DNA of 64,000 nt from a virus, in IMG/VR virus record IMGVR_UViG_3300028920_000052, positions 1 to 64,000 of that record; one strand, given 5' to 3'. Position 1 is the first letter of the stretch. Every line of letters begins with the position of its first letter. Below the pieces are notes generated by a model. It had not been told where the DNA came from. It did not search any database and saw only the letters and a program-made list of their open reading frames with translations. Of the stretch, positions 1 to 10,857 are shown piece by piece. The position numbers were made by a program, and so were the translations under genes.

Positions 1-1
1 A

Positions 2-3000
2 ATGTCAGATAAAACTAGAAGTCCTATTATTGAAGCCCCCAAATTTAAATTTAATCTATTAACTTCAGGTGTTCAGAAAGATGGTACTATAACTAAAGAG
101 GCTTTACCATTTCAAGTTAGAAATGAAGTAGGAAATATAGTTAAAGCTGAGGCTGCTCGTATTAGAGAAATATATGGTAAGATTAAAGAGCATACTGAGA
201 ATGGTACTTTAGAAGAATATAAAAGAAATGTTGGTGAACAATATTTTTATGGCTCACAATATTTCTATCTATTTCCAGAACTAAATGATATTATTTGGAA
301 GGATGGTGTAGTAGATCCTACCTTTTTAGTAGGTAAACAACTAGAGGCTCTTATTGATAGTGCTATGAATAGTATAGTAGATGTTGTAAATAATACTATA
401 ACTCAATGGCAAAATGATGGAACAACTAAACTAGATTCAAAAGGTAAATTAGAACATCAATTTAATTTATCATATGTAAAAGAACACATAAGTAGTTATA
501 AAGGACTAAACTTGGCAGCATTTGCAGCAGCAGACTTAGAAATAAATAACTTTATTTTTAATGCTAATATGCTGCAAATAGTGCAAGGAGATCCTGCATT
601 ATATTATAATACTAAATGGAACAAATTAAGTCCTAGAGAAAAAGTTGAAAATACTCTTAAAGAATACCAAAAGAGAGAGGCTAAAGATGCTGCTCCAGGT
701 GAATTAGGAACAACAGAGTGGGAAATTAGAGATGGAAATAAGGTATGGAGAGGTAATACTCATTATACAGTGCAGTTTGTAAAAGATGATGGACACGGCT
801 CATTAACTGATGGATATTTGCAAAGTCTTGAAGCTTACACTGGTAAGTTAGATAGAACAGATGCTCAGGAATACACCACAGTTAAAGAAAAAATAACTGC
901 TATAATGAACCATGGTAGAATTCCTGATGCTATTTTCATCAGCATAATGAATAAAATAGATAATGCTAAAGATGGTTATTATGAATTAGACGGAGAAGAG
1001 TTAGAATTCATTATGGGGCCTGATAAACCTGTACAAATTGTAAGAGAAGATATTGATGGGCATGAGCATACTTATTATATAAAGTCTTCATCATTTCCAC
1101 TTATTCCCCAATTTACTAAGGATACAGATTTAGATAAAGTTCGCAGAGCAATGGAGAGTAGCGGAACAGATAGAATAGCTTTTGTTTCTGCTACTAAAAC
1201 AGGTGCTAGAAATATTGTTGAAGTATTTGATAAAGAAGGAAATGTCAAAGATGGCCTAGACTTTAAAAAAACTCAGAGCCTTTTAAGTAGAAAAGGATTT
1301 AGTATTCAGCAAGATGTTCCTTATGATGACACTAAACATAATATTACAGTAGTTAGCCAGGCAGATAGGCTATTATTACAAGGGTTAGCTAATGTAGATT
1401 TTGAGTATAATGGTAAGAATGTTAAAGGAAAAGATTTAAAGAAACTTAAAGAAAAGATTAGGTCTAATCTTATGGATATGTCTAGAGAAGAATTATTCAC
1501 TAAGATTGGAGTTAAACTTACAGATGATAATAAACCCTATGTTGCTGACATGAATAAATTCCTTGAAGGGATTCGTGAAGAAGCAATAGATAGAAAGTGG
1601 AATATTAATGATGTAATGTCATTGAACATTGTAGATGGTAATGTGGTTGTTCCTTTAGGATTTAATAATAGTGCTGAAAGAATAGAGACATTGATAACTT
1701 CTATGTTCAATAAAGTTATTAAACAAAAAATTAATGGTAAATCTCTTGTACAAGGAAGTTCATCAGGACTAAGAAACAATGTTAAAACTTTAGAAGAACT
1801 TACTTCTAAAGATAAAAATGGTATAGTTTGGATTAAGGGTACAGATAATGATTTCAATCCACAGAAGGGGTTAACTTTTATAGATAGTAAAAGTGGCAAA
1901 CTAGCACAAGTAGTTTTACCCTGGAAATATCAAGCAGAAATGGAAAAGTTTTTAATTCCTGATACTAGCATGCTTGATATATCTAAGATAGATAAAGAAC
2001 TTCTTAATATTGTAGGATTTCGTATTCCTAATCAAGGACATAGTTCTCAACTAAGTATTCAGATAGTAGGATTTCTACCTAAGAATATGGGGGATTTAGT
2101 TTTAGTTCCTGGTGAGATAACTAAACAGATGGGTTCTGACTTTGATGTGGATAAACTCTATACCTATATATTTAACCACGTTGTTAATGATGACGGTAAA
2201 TTAGTTAAGATACCTGAATTTGTAACAGTAGAAGGAGATGTAGATGTAGATAAACTAAACAAATGGGTAAGTAAAAACTTTCCTACTAAAATCAATAATT
2301 TACAGAAATATACTTATTATGTAAAAGAAAGTAAAAAAGAAATTCAAGAGGGTATTGATTTTATAAGTAAATTATTCCAAGAAGAAAATGTAGAAACTGT
2401 TGATGAAGTAAGCGTTAAAAAAGATGTTCTAAAAGAACTAGGATTGACATATGAAGATATTAATGTGCCTAGTAGAAAATTTTTTAAAAGAGCCATTTTA
2501 CAAAATGCTTATATTGGAATACATTTAAATGTTCTTAGTAATCCAAAAGTTATGAAGTTAATGACTGAGCCTCTTGATGCTAAAGATTTAGAAATTACTG
2601 GTAAGAAAGGTGCTAAAATAAAAGAACCTAAACTATTTCTTTCAAGACAGAGGCAACTTGAAGATTTTGAGATACAACAAGCTGGTAAGAAAGGTGTTGC
2701 TATATTTTCAAGAGCTGTAGTAGGTCTTGCCATGATAGAGGACTATGACATTAGATTAGGTACTATAGTTAAAAAAGAAGAACAACCATTTGACTTTATA
2801 GGATTTAAAGATGATAAAGGAAATGTTATAACTCTTAATAAACTATCTGGTACAGGAACTTCTACTTTTAATGGAGAAATTAGAAGTAAAATTAGGAACT
2901 TAATTATTCAACAGTCTGGTGCAGTAGATAATGCTAAAACCCCTGTATTAGATATGAATGGATTGCATAGTTTGTTATTTAATGCTTCAATTGCAATGTC

Positions 3001-6000
3001 TATACTTCAATCTGAATCAGGAAAAGCATTAGATTTAAGATATAATTCTTACTTTTTAAGACAGCCTATTATTCAAGCCTATGTTAAAGAGTTAAGAAAT
3101 TTATCAGACTCTTTAAATACAGACTTTGTTCCAGATAGAAAAGAAGAAGCAATAGAGAGAGTTAAGGAACAGTTTAAAAGTAAACTAATTAATCCTGAGT
3201 ACCAAACTATAGGTAAATCTTATAGTCCTAATGAGTTATTAAAGTTATTAGAAATAACTGAAACTTCTAGTGAAACTTTTATTCAGGATCAATTAGAAAT
3301 ACTTGCACATTTTACAACTTTAGATACTATAGGTACAGAATTAGGTGAAATATTTACAGCATTATCTTCTGAAAGTAAGGGAGTAGGTAAAGGATATTGG
3401 GAAGCTTCACAAAGACAAGAGCAAATTTTTAAATTAGGTAAGAAAAGCCTAATACGTGGAGCAGAAGAATTAGTTGGAGATAATCAGAGTGGTAAAATTG
3501 CATCTTATGTTGGTGATGCTGTTAATATTTTATCTCAAATATTTCCTTATAATACTGAAGTGGTAAAAGGTATTATTAATGAAATTGAACTTGAGAATGG
3601 TAAAGATAGAGTGGATATTGAAATGAGAAAAGATATTTGGGAAGCACTTAAATCTTTCATATTTACAGATCCTCAGCTTGATACCACAGCGGAAAATAGA
3701 AATGATTTGTTTTATGGAGAAAATAGTGTAGCAAAACAACTAAATAAATTTTTAGAGACTAAAGAAGGTAAAGTAAATAAATTTGCTTTAAAACTTAAAA
3801 CCAAAGTAAACAACTCTAAAGGACTACCTGATATAATTACTTTTAATGCAGCTATTTCTGAAAGAACTGATGAACAAGAACTAGTAAAGTACTTTGTTGA
3901 TATGTTTACTAGTGCTAATGAAGAAACTAGAAATTTAGCTGAAAGGTTATTACAGTATGCATATGCTCAAGGAGGTATTCAACAGGCCTTACAGTTTGTT
4001 AAATATATTCCTACTCCTTATTTAAGTGCTACTAATTTTGGTAAAAGGTTAGAAGAAATATCTACATTACTAAAAGGAGAAAATGGAATTATAGACTCTA
4101 ATATATTTATTGAACAATTTTTTCAGCATAATCCTAATTTAGCAAGAAAACACAATGTAGAGAAAATAGGCAAAATTGCTAAAGAAGGTATAACTTTTAA
4201 TACAGAAAATGATAGACTAGCACATCTTAAAACTGTTAAAAATAACAAAGTTGTATTTGTAGATTATATTTCAATAAGAGATACAAGTAAGAATAAATGG
4301 ATATTACTAAAAAAAGTTGAGACTAACGGTAACAAATTAGTTTATAAACCTATTCCTTTAAAAGGTGGATTTGGTAAAAATTTTACAGCATATAATGAAT
4401 ATAATTTTAATGGGGAACAAGTTACATCAACAATACCTGAAAATAATCCAGAAGGAACTATTACACCTGTTGTTAAACCCAAAATAACACCTACTATAGA
4501 TACTACTATTGAAATAGGAGAAATATTAAACACAGAGTTTGAAAACATCAAAGCTTCTAAATATGTAGATGTGTTTAATGCTGAAGGAAAAGAAGCCTTA
4601 GATTTTGCATTATCACAGCTAGAAACTGATAGATATAAAGCATTGATACCCTTATTTACTAAAGAAAACTTATTTCCTAAGTTTAAAGTTATTTTAGATA
4701 ATAATCTTAAAGATAAAAATGGAAATATAATTAAAGGGAAAAGAAAAGGTGATACTATTATTATTAATCCTAAAGAACATAAAAGAATTGCGGATTTTTA
4801 TGGAAGAAAATTATCTAATGAAGATATTGAAAACACTTTAATCCACGAATTAGTTCATATTCCTACTGCAGATGCTTATAGAGCTTATAGATTAAAAGAA
4901 GAGCATCCTTTACTTACAGATAAAGTAAGAGAGAAGTTTAGAAATATTGATACCTTATTTATGGTAGCTTACAACAAGCTTTCAAAAGAGGATCAAAAGA
5001 AAATTGAATTAATTAGAAATAAAAAATTAGATGATTCTTCATTATCTGTAGAAGATAAAACTGGACTATATGGATTTACTAGCCCTACAGAGTTTATGGC
5101 TGAAGTTCTTACTAAAAAAGAATTTCAACAAAGATTAAATGAAATGTCCTTTAATTCTCAAAAAACTATTTGGGAAAGGTTTAAAGATTTAATTAGACAA
5201 GTTTACAATGAATTTATTAAAGGATTAGGATTTACTGTAAATGAGCAGAGTGTTTTAACAAATACTTTAGTTGAAGTTATTGATTTATTAGAAACTATTG
5301 GAAAAGATGAAAATGTTATTACGTCTAAAGTTTCAGAAATATATTCTCAATTAGGTAATAAAACTGAATCTGAAAATGTACATATTGAGCCTTGGAGTAA
5401 TTTAAAAAATGCTACAGAGGCTATTGTAAGTGTGGATGAAGATGTTTCAGCCCACATAGTTTCAACAAGAATTCAAGGAACTAATGAACATTTTGGTAAT
5501 CCTTTTAGTCATGCTCCTACTGGAAAAACACAAGGATTAATAAAAACAGAAACTATAAAAGAAGCTGTTGAGGCATATACTCAATGGATTATTCAAGAGG
5601 AAGATATTAGTTCTTCTTTTTATGAAAAGTATTTAAATAATATTAATTCTGATTTATATGATAATCTTCTTCAAAGAAGACAGTGGATTAGAGAACAACT
5701 TGAATCTGGAGAATTAAAAAATAAACCTATTTTTTATTATAAAGAATTGGGTCAACCTTCTCATGCTACTGCTTTAGATTATTTAATTAATAAATATGAT
5801 TGGAATACTAAAAATAAAAAAGAAGTAACTGATAAGGAACAAATACTTAAAGATAAATTAACAGGTAATATTGCTGATGATATAGATTTATCTATAAGCC
5901 CTTTAGTTGAAGGGTATGATAAAAATAAAGTTAATCTTGTATTTGGAGAAGAAGGACAAGTACAGTATGTATACGATGTAGTTAATAAAGTATTTAATAA

Positions 6001-7306
6001 TTTAAATAAAATAAATAACTGGGCTAAAGGTATTAAAAATGAAGATGTGTTATGGACTAAAATACAGAAAGATTTACAGATACCTTTAGAACAAATAGAA
6101 TTATTAAAAAATAGTAGGGGCAATACTATAGAAGAAAAACTATTAGATTTAGTTGGTAATTATGGTTATAGTGTTGAAGTTAATACTGCTAAAAACAAAC
6201 AAAAACAATTTGGTAGTTTTGAGGCAGAACCTGGAATTCCAATAGAAGCAATAATGCAAAATAGAAATGCAGCTGAAAGTGAAAAAGGAGAACCTACTAG
6301 TTATTATGCTAACTTAACAGTTCCAGGAGGTACTAACTATACTGAGAATGAAATATCTACTCCATTAATTACACCTTCTATTAAAGGACATGCTCAGTTT
6401 AGTACAGATAAAGGTATAGGTTGGTTTAGAAGTGATGAAAAAATCAGTAAAGAAGCAGAATATGTGGAAAAATTAGAGGATGAATATTTACCTTTTCCCA
6501 TGAAAACTAAAGAAGTTGAAGGTTCTAAAACTCGTAGAATACTGGAAATACAATCTGATTTATTTCAGAAAGGTAGAGATAGTAAAGAATTAGTTAGAGA
6601 AACTGGTTTAGAAACTATAGATTATGATGAGGAAGGTAGCCCATTACCTGCACCAATTTATAATGATACTAAAGGTAATCAATTTTTACAACTTCTAAAC
6701 AAAGACTCTAATTGGGTAACATTCTTTATTAAATCTATTGTGCAAGATAGTGCTAAGAAAGGATATGAGAAAGTATTATTTCCTAAAGGTGAAACTGCTG
6801 CTAAAATTGAAGGTCATCAAACTATTGCTGATGAGATAAAAGCTTTAGATACACGTATTGCTGGATTGAAACTTAGATTTAAAACTGATTTTGGCATAAT
6901 AGAACAAGGTAAAAATAAGGGGATGTGGTTTGGCTACGATAAACCATATAATAATAAATTACTTGCTGAAAGAAGCTGGACTTATGGTATTGAGCAATTA
7001 GAAAAACAAAAACAGAATCTTAAATCACAAGGTATAGAAAAACTTAAACCTATTGAAGCATTTTATGAGATTAGAGTAGGCAAAATATTAGAGAAACAAT
7101 TTGGTAAAAATAATGTTAAAACTATTACTGATGAATATGGAAATCAGTGGAGAGAAATAACTATTGTAAAACCAAAAGAAAATGTTACCTTTGAAGGAGA
7201 TTTAGGCATGTCAGTAAGTAAATATATGCAGACATTAACTAAAGAACAAAGAGAATTAATGAGAAAATTAATCAGCACAGGTCAGATAAAATTTAAGTGT
7301 GAGTAA
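2..7306 (+). CDS. Giant virion RNA polymerase fused to metallopeptidase and polyvalent modules (5' end uncertain)
   Basis: This 2434-residue reading frame touches the left edge, so the true start may lie outside. The centre carries the two-barrel RNA polymerase signature of crAss-like phages. SATKTGA lies around K399, and a run of conserved text (GFRIPNQGHSSQ, then IVGFLP) leads to MGSDFDVDKLY, whose D713, D715 and D717 would bind the catalytic Mg2+. This family (phi14:2 gp66/YonO-like) is packaged in the virion and transcribes early genes. Farther on, HELVH (1615-1619) followed by TEFMAEVL looks like a zinc metallopeptidase. Residues about 1805-1920 hold an unidentified NPF-containing domain. 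Residues about 2060-2330 (GHAQFSTDKGIGWF, RRILEIQSDLFQ) match modules seen in large phage polyvalent proteins. The stop overlaps the next gene region. Polymerase assignment is firm; the roles of the C-terminal modules are inferred. Confidence 0.85.
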   Translation: MSDKTRSPIIEAPKFKFNLLTSGVQKDGTITKEALPFQVRNEVGNIVKAEAARIREIYGKIKEHTENGTLEEYKRNVGEQYFYGSQYFYLFPELNDIIWKDGVVDPTFLVGKQLEALIDSAMNSIVDVVNNTITQWQNDGTTKLDSKGKLEHQFNLSYVKEHISSYKGLNLAAFAAADLEINNFIFNANMLQIVQGDPALYYNTKWNKLSPREKVENTLKEYQKREAKDAAPGELGTTEWEIRDGNKVWRGNTHYTVQFVKDDGHGSLTDGYLQSLEAYTGKLDRTDAQEYTTVKEKITAIMNHGRIPDAIFISIMNKIDNAKDGYYELDGEELEFIMGPDKPVQIVREDIDGHEHTYYIKSSSFPLIPQFTKDTDLDKVRRAMESSGTDRIAFVSATKTGARNIVEVFDKEGNVKDGLDFKKTQSLLSRKGFSIQQDVPYDDTKHNITVVSQADRLLLQGLANVDFEYNGKNVKGKDLKKLKEKIRSNLMDMSREELFTKIGVKLTDDNKPYVADMNKFLEGIREEAIDRKWNINDVMSLNIVDGNVVVPLGFNNSAERIETLITSMFNKVIKQKINGKSLVQGSSSGLRNNVKTLEELTSKDKNGIVWIKGTDNDFNPQKGLTFIDSKSGKLAQVVLPWKYQAEMEKFLIPDTSMLDISKIDKELLNIVGFRIPNQGHSSQLSIQIVGFLPKNMGDLVLVPGEITKQMGSDFDVDKLYTYIFNHVVNDDGKLVKIPEFVTVEGDVDVDKLNKWVSKNFPTKINNLQKYTYYVKESKKEIQEGIDFISKLFQEENVETVDEVSVKKDVLKELGLTYEDINVPSRKFFKRAILQNAYIGIHLNVLSNPKVMKLMTEPLDAKDLEITGKKGAKIKEPKLFLSRQRQLEDFEIQQAGKKGVAIFSRAVVGLAMIEDYDIRLGTIVKKEEQPFDFIGFKDDKGNVITLNKLSGTGTSTFNGEIRSKIRNLIIQQSGAVDNAKTPVLDMNGLHSLLFNASIAMSILQSESGKALDLRYNSYFLRQPIIQAYVKELRNLSDSLNTDFVPDRKEEAIERVKEQFKSKLINPEYQTIGKSYSPNELLKLLEITETSSETFIQDQLEILAHFTTLDTIGTELGEIFTALSSESKGVGKGYWEASQRQEQIFKLGKKSLIRGAEELVGDNQSGKIASYVGDAVNILSQIFPYNTEVVKGIINEIELENGKDRVDIEMRKDIWEALKSFIFTDPQLDTTAENRNDLFYGENSVAKQLNKFLETKEGKVNKFALKLKTKVNNSKGLPDIITFNAAISERTDEQELVKYFVDMFTSANEETRNLAERLLQYAYAQGGIQQALQFVKYIPTPYLSATNFGKRLEEISTLLKGENGIIDSNIFIEQFFQHNPNLARKHNVEKIGKIAKEGITFNTENDRLAHLKTVKNNKVVFVDYISIRDTSKNKWILLKKVETNGNKLVYKPIPLKGGFGKNFTAYNEYNFNGEQVTSTIPENNPEGTITPVVKPKITPTIDTTIEIGEILNTEFENIKASKYVDVFNAEGKEALDFALSQLETDRYKALIPLFTKENLFPKFKVILDNNLKDKNGNIIKGKRKGDTIIINPKEHKRIADFYGRKLSNEDIENTLIHELVHIPTADAYRAYRLKEEHPLLTDKVREKFRNIDTLFMVAYNKLSKEDQKKIELIRNKKLDDSSLSVEDKTGLYGFTSPTEFMAEVLTKKEFQQRLNEMSFNSQKTIWERFKDLIRQVYNEFIKGLGFTVNEQSVLTNTLVEVIDLLETIGKDENVITSKVSEIYSQLGNKTESENVHIEPWSNLKNATEAIVSVDEDVSAHIVSTRIQGTNEHFGNPFSHAPTGKTQGLIKTETIKEAVEAYTQWIIQEEDISSSFYEKYLNNINSDLYDNLLQRRQWIREQLESGELKNKPIFYYKELGQPSHATALDYLINKYDWNTKNKKEVTDKEQILKDKLTGNIADDIDLSISPLVEGYDKNKVNLVFGEEGQVQYVYDVVNKVFNNLNKINNWAKGIKNEDVLWTKIQKDLQIPLEQIELLKNSRGNTIEEKLLDLVGNYGYSVEVNTAKNKQKQFGSFEAEPGIPIEAIMQNRNAAESEKGEPTSYYANLTVPGGTNYTENEISTPLITPSIKGHAQFSTDKGIGWFRSDEKISKEAEYVEKLEDEYLPFPMKTKEVEGSKTRRILEIQSDLFQKGRDSKELVRETGLETIDYDEEGSPLPAPIYNDTKGNQFLQLLNKDSNWVTFFIKSIVQDSAKKGYEKVLFPKGETAAKIEGHQTIADEIKALDTRIAGLKLRFKTDFGIIEQGKNKGMWFGYDKPYNNKLLAERSWTYGIEQLEKQKQNLKSQGIEKLKPIEAFYEIRVGKILEKQFGKNNVKTITDEYGNQWREITIVKPKENVTFEGDLGMSVSKYMQTLTKEQRELMRKLISTGQIKFKCE

Positions 7307-7307
7307 T

Positions 7308-10300
7308 ATGAAATGTAGAATAACAGAAGCAGCAGATCCTAGATTAGTAGAGCTTATTGAAAAATATGGACAATCTAAGGGACTTGAAATATATGTGGAT
7401 GAAAAAGGTACTGGAATTCCTTATAAAGAGCCTTCTCCTGAAATAGAATCAGAGCCTGTATTTGTTCCTTATGAAAAAGCTATAGTTCATTTAAAAGGTC
7501 AATTAAGGCTGGAACAAAGAAGATTAGATGACTTAAAATCTAAAACTTCTGTTGAAGATAATCTTGAAAAAGCTAAATTGCATGAACATAGTAGAGAGTT
7601 AAAAGAAAAAATTGAAGAGTTGGAGAATTCCCAGGATTTAGATACTCTTATAAATATTGCTAATTTACAATTAGACTGGGTAGTTAGTTTATTTAATAAA
7701 GAAAATTTCCATCCTGCAGAATTAAATGAAGCTAAAAGAGTTATAGAGTTGTGGTATGATATTAAAACTATACTTTACGGTGAAGGAGTTGAAAGAGATG
7801 CTTTAGATGAAAGAGTGATTGAGAAATTTGATGCTTTAAGAGCTAGAATAGATTCTGAAGGTATAACAGATAGACTATTTAACATTAATGCAGAATTCTT
7901 AACTAAGCAGGCAGGTTATTTAAGTACTTCTGAATTTCTTAAAGAACTTTATAAATTAAAAGACTTGGATAAAGGTACAGAATTTGGTAGATGGCTAGGT
8001 GCTACAGGTACTAAATATCTGACTGTTCTGGATAAAATGAATAGAGATGCTGCTGTTAGAGTGGATCAAATAATGAAAAGTTGGAGTCAAAGAATTAAAG
8101 ATGTTTTGGCTCCTATTAAAAAAAGGGGATTAGAGAGCCTTTTATGGCAAGTAGATAAAGATGGGAACCCAACAGGTAATATGACTAATAGATATTCTCA
8201 AACTTGGTATGATGCTAGAAAGGCAGCGTATAATGCATTGAGAAAAAGTATAACTAATCCTAAATCTACTACTACTAGCAGAAACAACGCTTATAAAAAA
8301 CTAACTAAATTTCTTAAAGATAATACTGTTACTGTAGATATGAGGTATTTTATTGATAGTAAATACGAGTCTAGAGAGGGTGTTACTAAGGAAATGCACA
8401 TTGAATATCTTAAAGAGCAGTTTGGAGAGGTTAGAGCTAATGAAATTATAGAACAAGCAGCAGAGTCTTATCAAAAATATTTAGAGAATTTAGAAATAAT
8501 TAAGAGGCTTAATGAAGAAAAAGTAGAAACTGGAGAATTAAGTTCTGAACAGGCTACTATGATAGTATCAGAATGGGTAGATAAAAATAGTCCTATAGTT
8601 TGGTTAGAACAACAAGATGCTCCCATAGAAGGTCAAACAAAGAAATTTACTCAATCTACTTTTAATAGATTTGTTGTTAATAAACCTAAGAAAATAATTG
8701 AAGGTAAAAAAACTGAATGGTATGATGCTAACTATGAAAGAATAGAGAATGATAAAGAATTATTAGAAGCATACAATACTATAAGGGAATTTATGGATGA
8801 GATGATGTCTTATTTACCTCAACATATTAGATCAGATATACAAGCTAACTTCTTACCTAGAATAAAAAGAGAATTTGTTCTTGCTATGAATGCAGAAGGA
8901 CTTAAAGGTGCTGTAGCTGGATATGGTGAAGACTTTATTAATAGTATGACTTCTACGGCTGGAATGGAGAATAGATTTTTAGAAGAAAATGAGATAGGAC
9001 AATTATATAAAAGTATACCTACTAAATTTACATCTCCAATACCAGTGGATGAAAGAAGTAGAGATTTAGAAAAAATTCTTCCTATGTTTGGTACAATGGC
9101 TCTTAACTATAAGTATAAAAGTGAAGTACAGGATAGAACAGAATTAGCACATAAATTTCTGCAATCTATTGCTAAAAGTAAACAACGCAAAGAATATACT
9201 ACAAATGAATTAAATAATACTCTTGAAACTATAGAGTGGTTTATGGATTCTCAACTATTTGAGAAGACTAAAATGGATGAAGGGGTAACTAGCATTAAAA
9301 CCTTTAAAGGAAATACTTTTGAAATAGTTAATCAAGATAAAGCAGAAGAAATAGAAAAGGCTTTTAAAAAATTAAGAAAATCTAATGATGCTGATACTGC
9401 TGTTAGACTTCTCAAAGAGATGTTTGGGAATGATATAAAAGTAATGAAGGTTAAAGAAAGATATAAACAACTAGTAGAAAAAAGAGATGAGATTGAGGAT
9501 AAACTGTATAATGATGAAATTACTCAAGATGAATATGAGAAATTAATTAAACCTCTTGAAGATGAAGCTAACGGTCTTGGTAGAAACTTAGTAATGTCTA
9601 AAGTTGCAGATAAGTTAATGAGGTATAATCAGGCTATGGCATTTTGGTTTAACCCTTTCTCAGCATTTAATAACTATATGTTTGGTGTTCTATCGAATTT
9701 AACTTGGGCAGCAGGAAAAACAGATTTTAATCCAAAACAAACTATACAAGCTTTTGGATTAATGTGGAAATCTGCATTGAATTTAAAAGATGGTAAGTTG
9801 GATAAGGCTACCAATTTAATTGCTAAATTTAATCTTCTTTATGAAAATTTAGAGTATAACAGTTCAGATACACAAAATGAAACATTGAAGAAATTAAAGG
9901 CTTTTCCTTATGTACTACTTAGGAAAGGAGATTTATTTATCAAAGGGCAGACTATGATTTCTATTATGTTAAATAAAAAAGTTAATGTAGTTGAGAATGG
10001 TATAGAAAAAGAAATAAGTTTATGGGAAGCTTTTGATGATAGTGGTGAATGGAATGTGGAAAGATTTGGAGAAAATAAAGAATGGAGGGGAGATTGGACT
10101 AATCCTGAAGATAATAAAGCTTTTCTAGACTTTAATAGATATGTAAATAAGATAGAAATAAAGTTGCATGGTAACTTTGATCCTAATGCATCCCCAATGT
10201 ATAAAAAATATGTACTAACTAGAATGTTAGCACAATTTAGAGCAAGTTGGATGATAGAAGGTATTGCACAAAGATTTGAAAGTAGAAAATTTGATGATGA

Positions 10301-10826
10301 TTTGCAAAGAGAAGTTGAAGGAAGATACAGAACTTTTGGTAAACTGGGGTTTAAAAAGTCTTTTCAGGTATTAGGTAAATTAGTTGCTGGGCATTTTACT
10401 GGTAAAGTAGATTTAAATAATATTTCTGCTAAAGATAGAAATCTAGTATTGGAGAATATGAGAAGAAATCTTATGGAAATTTATCTCTACGCAGCAATGT
10501 TCTCAATATACTTATTATTAAAAGCAAGTATAGATGATGATGACGATAATGAAGATGCTAAAATGGCTCTAAATATGCTAAATAGAGTCATGGCTGACAC
10601 TACATTTTACCTAAGCCCTAAAACATTTATTGAAATCGTGAAAGATCCAATTCCAATTTTAGCAATTCCTATTAGAGCAACCAGAGGTTTTAATTCAGCA
10701 CTAGATCTAATATTTGAAGATCTAACAGAATCTGAGGAAGAACAAAAGTGGAGAAATATTACATCTAATTTTTATCTTATAAATCAATACAATAAGACAG
10801 TTAATATGAGAAATAAAGTATTTTAA
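7308..10826 (+). CDS. Giant probable virion protein downstream of the RNA polymerase
   Basis: This 1172-residue protein is predicted from ATG 7308, two bases after the stop of the polymerase gene. An in-frame GTG at 7299 would overlap that stop by 8 bases. The N-terminal third is charged and helical (about residues 40-110). Around residue 770-800 there is MAFWFNPFSAFNNYMFGVLSN, a hydrophobic stretch typical of late domains of large phage polyvalent proteins. Near residue 1050 comes MEIYLYAAMFSIYLLLKA, a probable membrane segment, followed by an acidic DDDDDNED run. No enzyme motif is visible. Position directly after the virion polymerase suggests a protein packaged and ejected with the DNA, perhaps inserting into the host envelope. 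Function is inferred from context only. Confidence 0.7.
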   Translation: MKCRITEAADPRLVELIEKYGQSKGLEIYVDEKGTGIPYKEPSPEIESEPVFVPYEKAIVHLKGQLRLEQRRLDDLKSKTSVEDNLEKAKLHEHSRELKEKIEELENSQDLDTLINIANLQLDWVVSLFNKENFHPAELNEAKRVIELWYDIKTILYGEGVERDALDERVIEKFDALRARIDSEGITDRLFNINAEFLTKQAGYLSTSEFLKELYKLKDLDKGTEFGRWLGATGTKYLTVLDKMNRDAAVRVDQIMKSWSQRIKDVLAPIKKRGLESLLWQVDKDGNPTGNMTNRYSQTWYDARKAAYNALRKSITNPKSTTTSRNNAYKKLTKFLKDNTVTVDMRYFIDSKYESREGVTKEMHIEYLKEQFGEVRANEIIEQAAESYQKYLENLEIIKRLNEEKVETGELSSEQATMIVSEWVDKNSPIVWLEQQDAPIEGQTKKFTQSTFNRFVVNKPKKIIEGKKTEWYDANYERIENDKELLEAYNTIREFMDEMMSYLPQHIRSDIQANFLPRIKREFVLAMNAEGLKGAVAGYGEDFINSMTSTAGMENRFLEENEIGQLYKSIPTKFTSPIPVDERSRDLEKILPMFGTMALNYKYKSEVQDRTELAHKFLQSIAKSKQRKEYTTNELNNTLETIEWFMDSQLFEKTKMDEGVTSIKTFKGNTFEIVNQDKAEEIEKAFKKLRKSNDADTAVRLLKEMFGNDIKVMKVKERYKQLVEKRDEIEDKLYNDEITQDEYEKLIKPLEDEANGLGRNLVMSKVADKLMRYNQAMAFWFNPFSAFNNYMFGVLSNLTWAAGKTDFNPKQTIQAFGLMWKSALNLKDGKLDKATNLIAKFNLLYENLEYNSSDTQNETLKKLKAFPYVLLRKGDLFIKGQTMISIMLNKKVNVVENGIEKEISLWEAFDDSGEWNVERFGENKEWRGDWTNPEDNKAFLDFNRYVNKIEIKLHGNFDPNASPMYKKYVLTRMLAQFRASWMIEGIAQRFESRKFDDDLQREVEGRYRTFGKLGFKKSFQVLGKLVAGHFTGKVDLNNISAKDRNLVLENMRRNLMEIYLYAAMFSIYLLLKASIDDDDDNEDAKMALNMLNRVMADTTFYLSPKTFIEIVKDPIPILAIPIRATRGFNSALDLIFEDLTESEEEQKWRNITSNFYLINQYNKTVNMRNKVF

Positions 10827-10828
10827 AT

Positions 10829-10857
10829 AAAAAGGGAGAACTTAATCTCCCTTTTTC
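10829..10857. terminator. Bidirectional terminator between convergent blocks
   Basis: The hairpin arms AAAAGGGAGA and TCTCCCTTTT are separated by ACTTAA and flanked by A and T runs, so it can work in both directions. It ends the plus-strand giant genes and also carries the stop codon of the convergent minus-strand gene. Confidence 0.85.
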
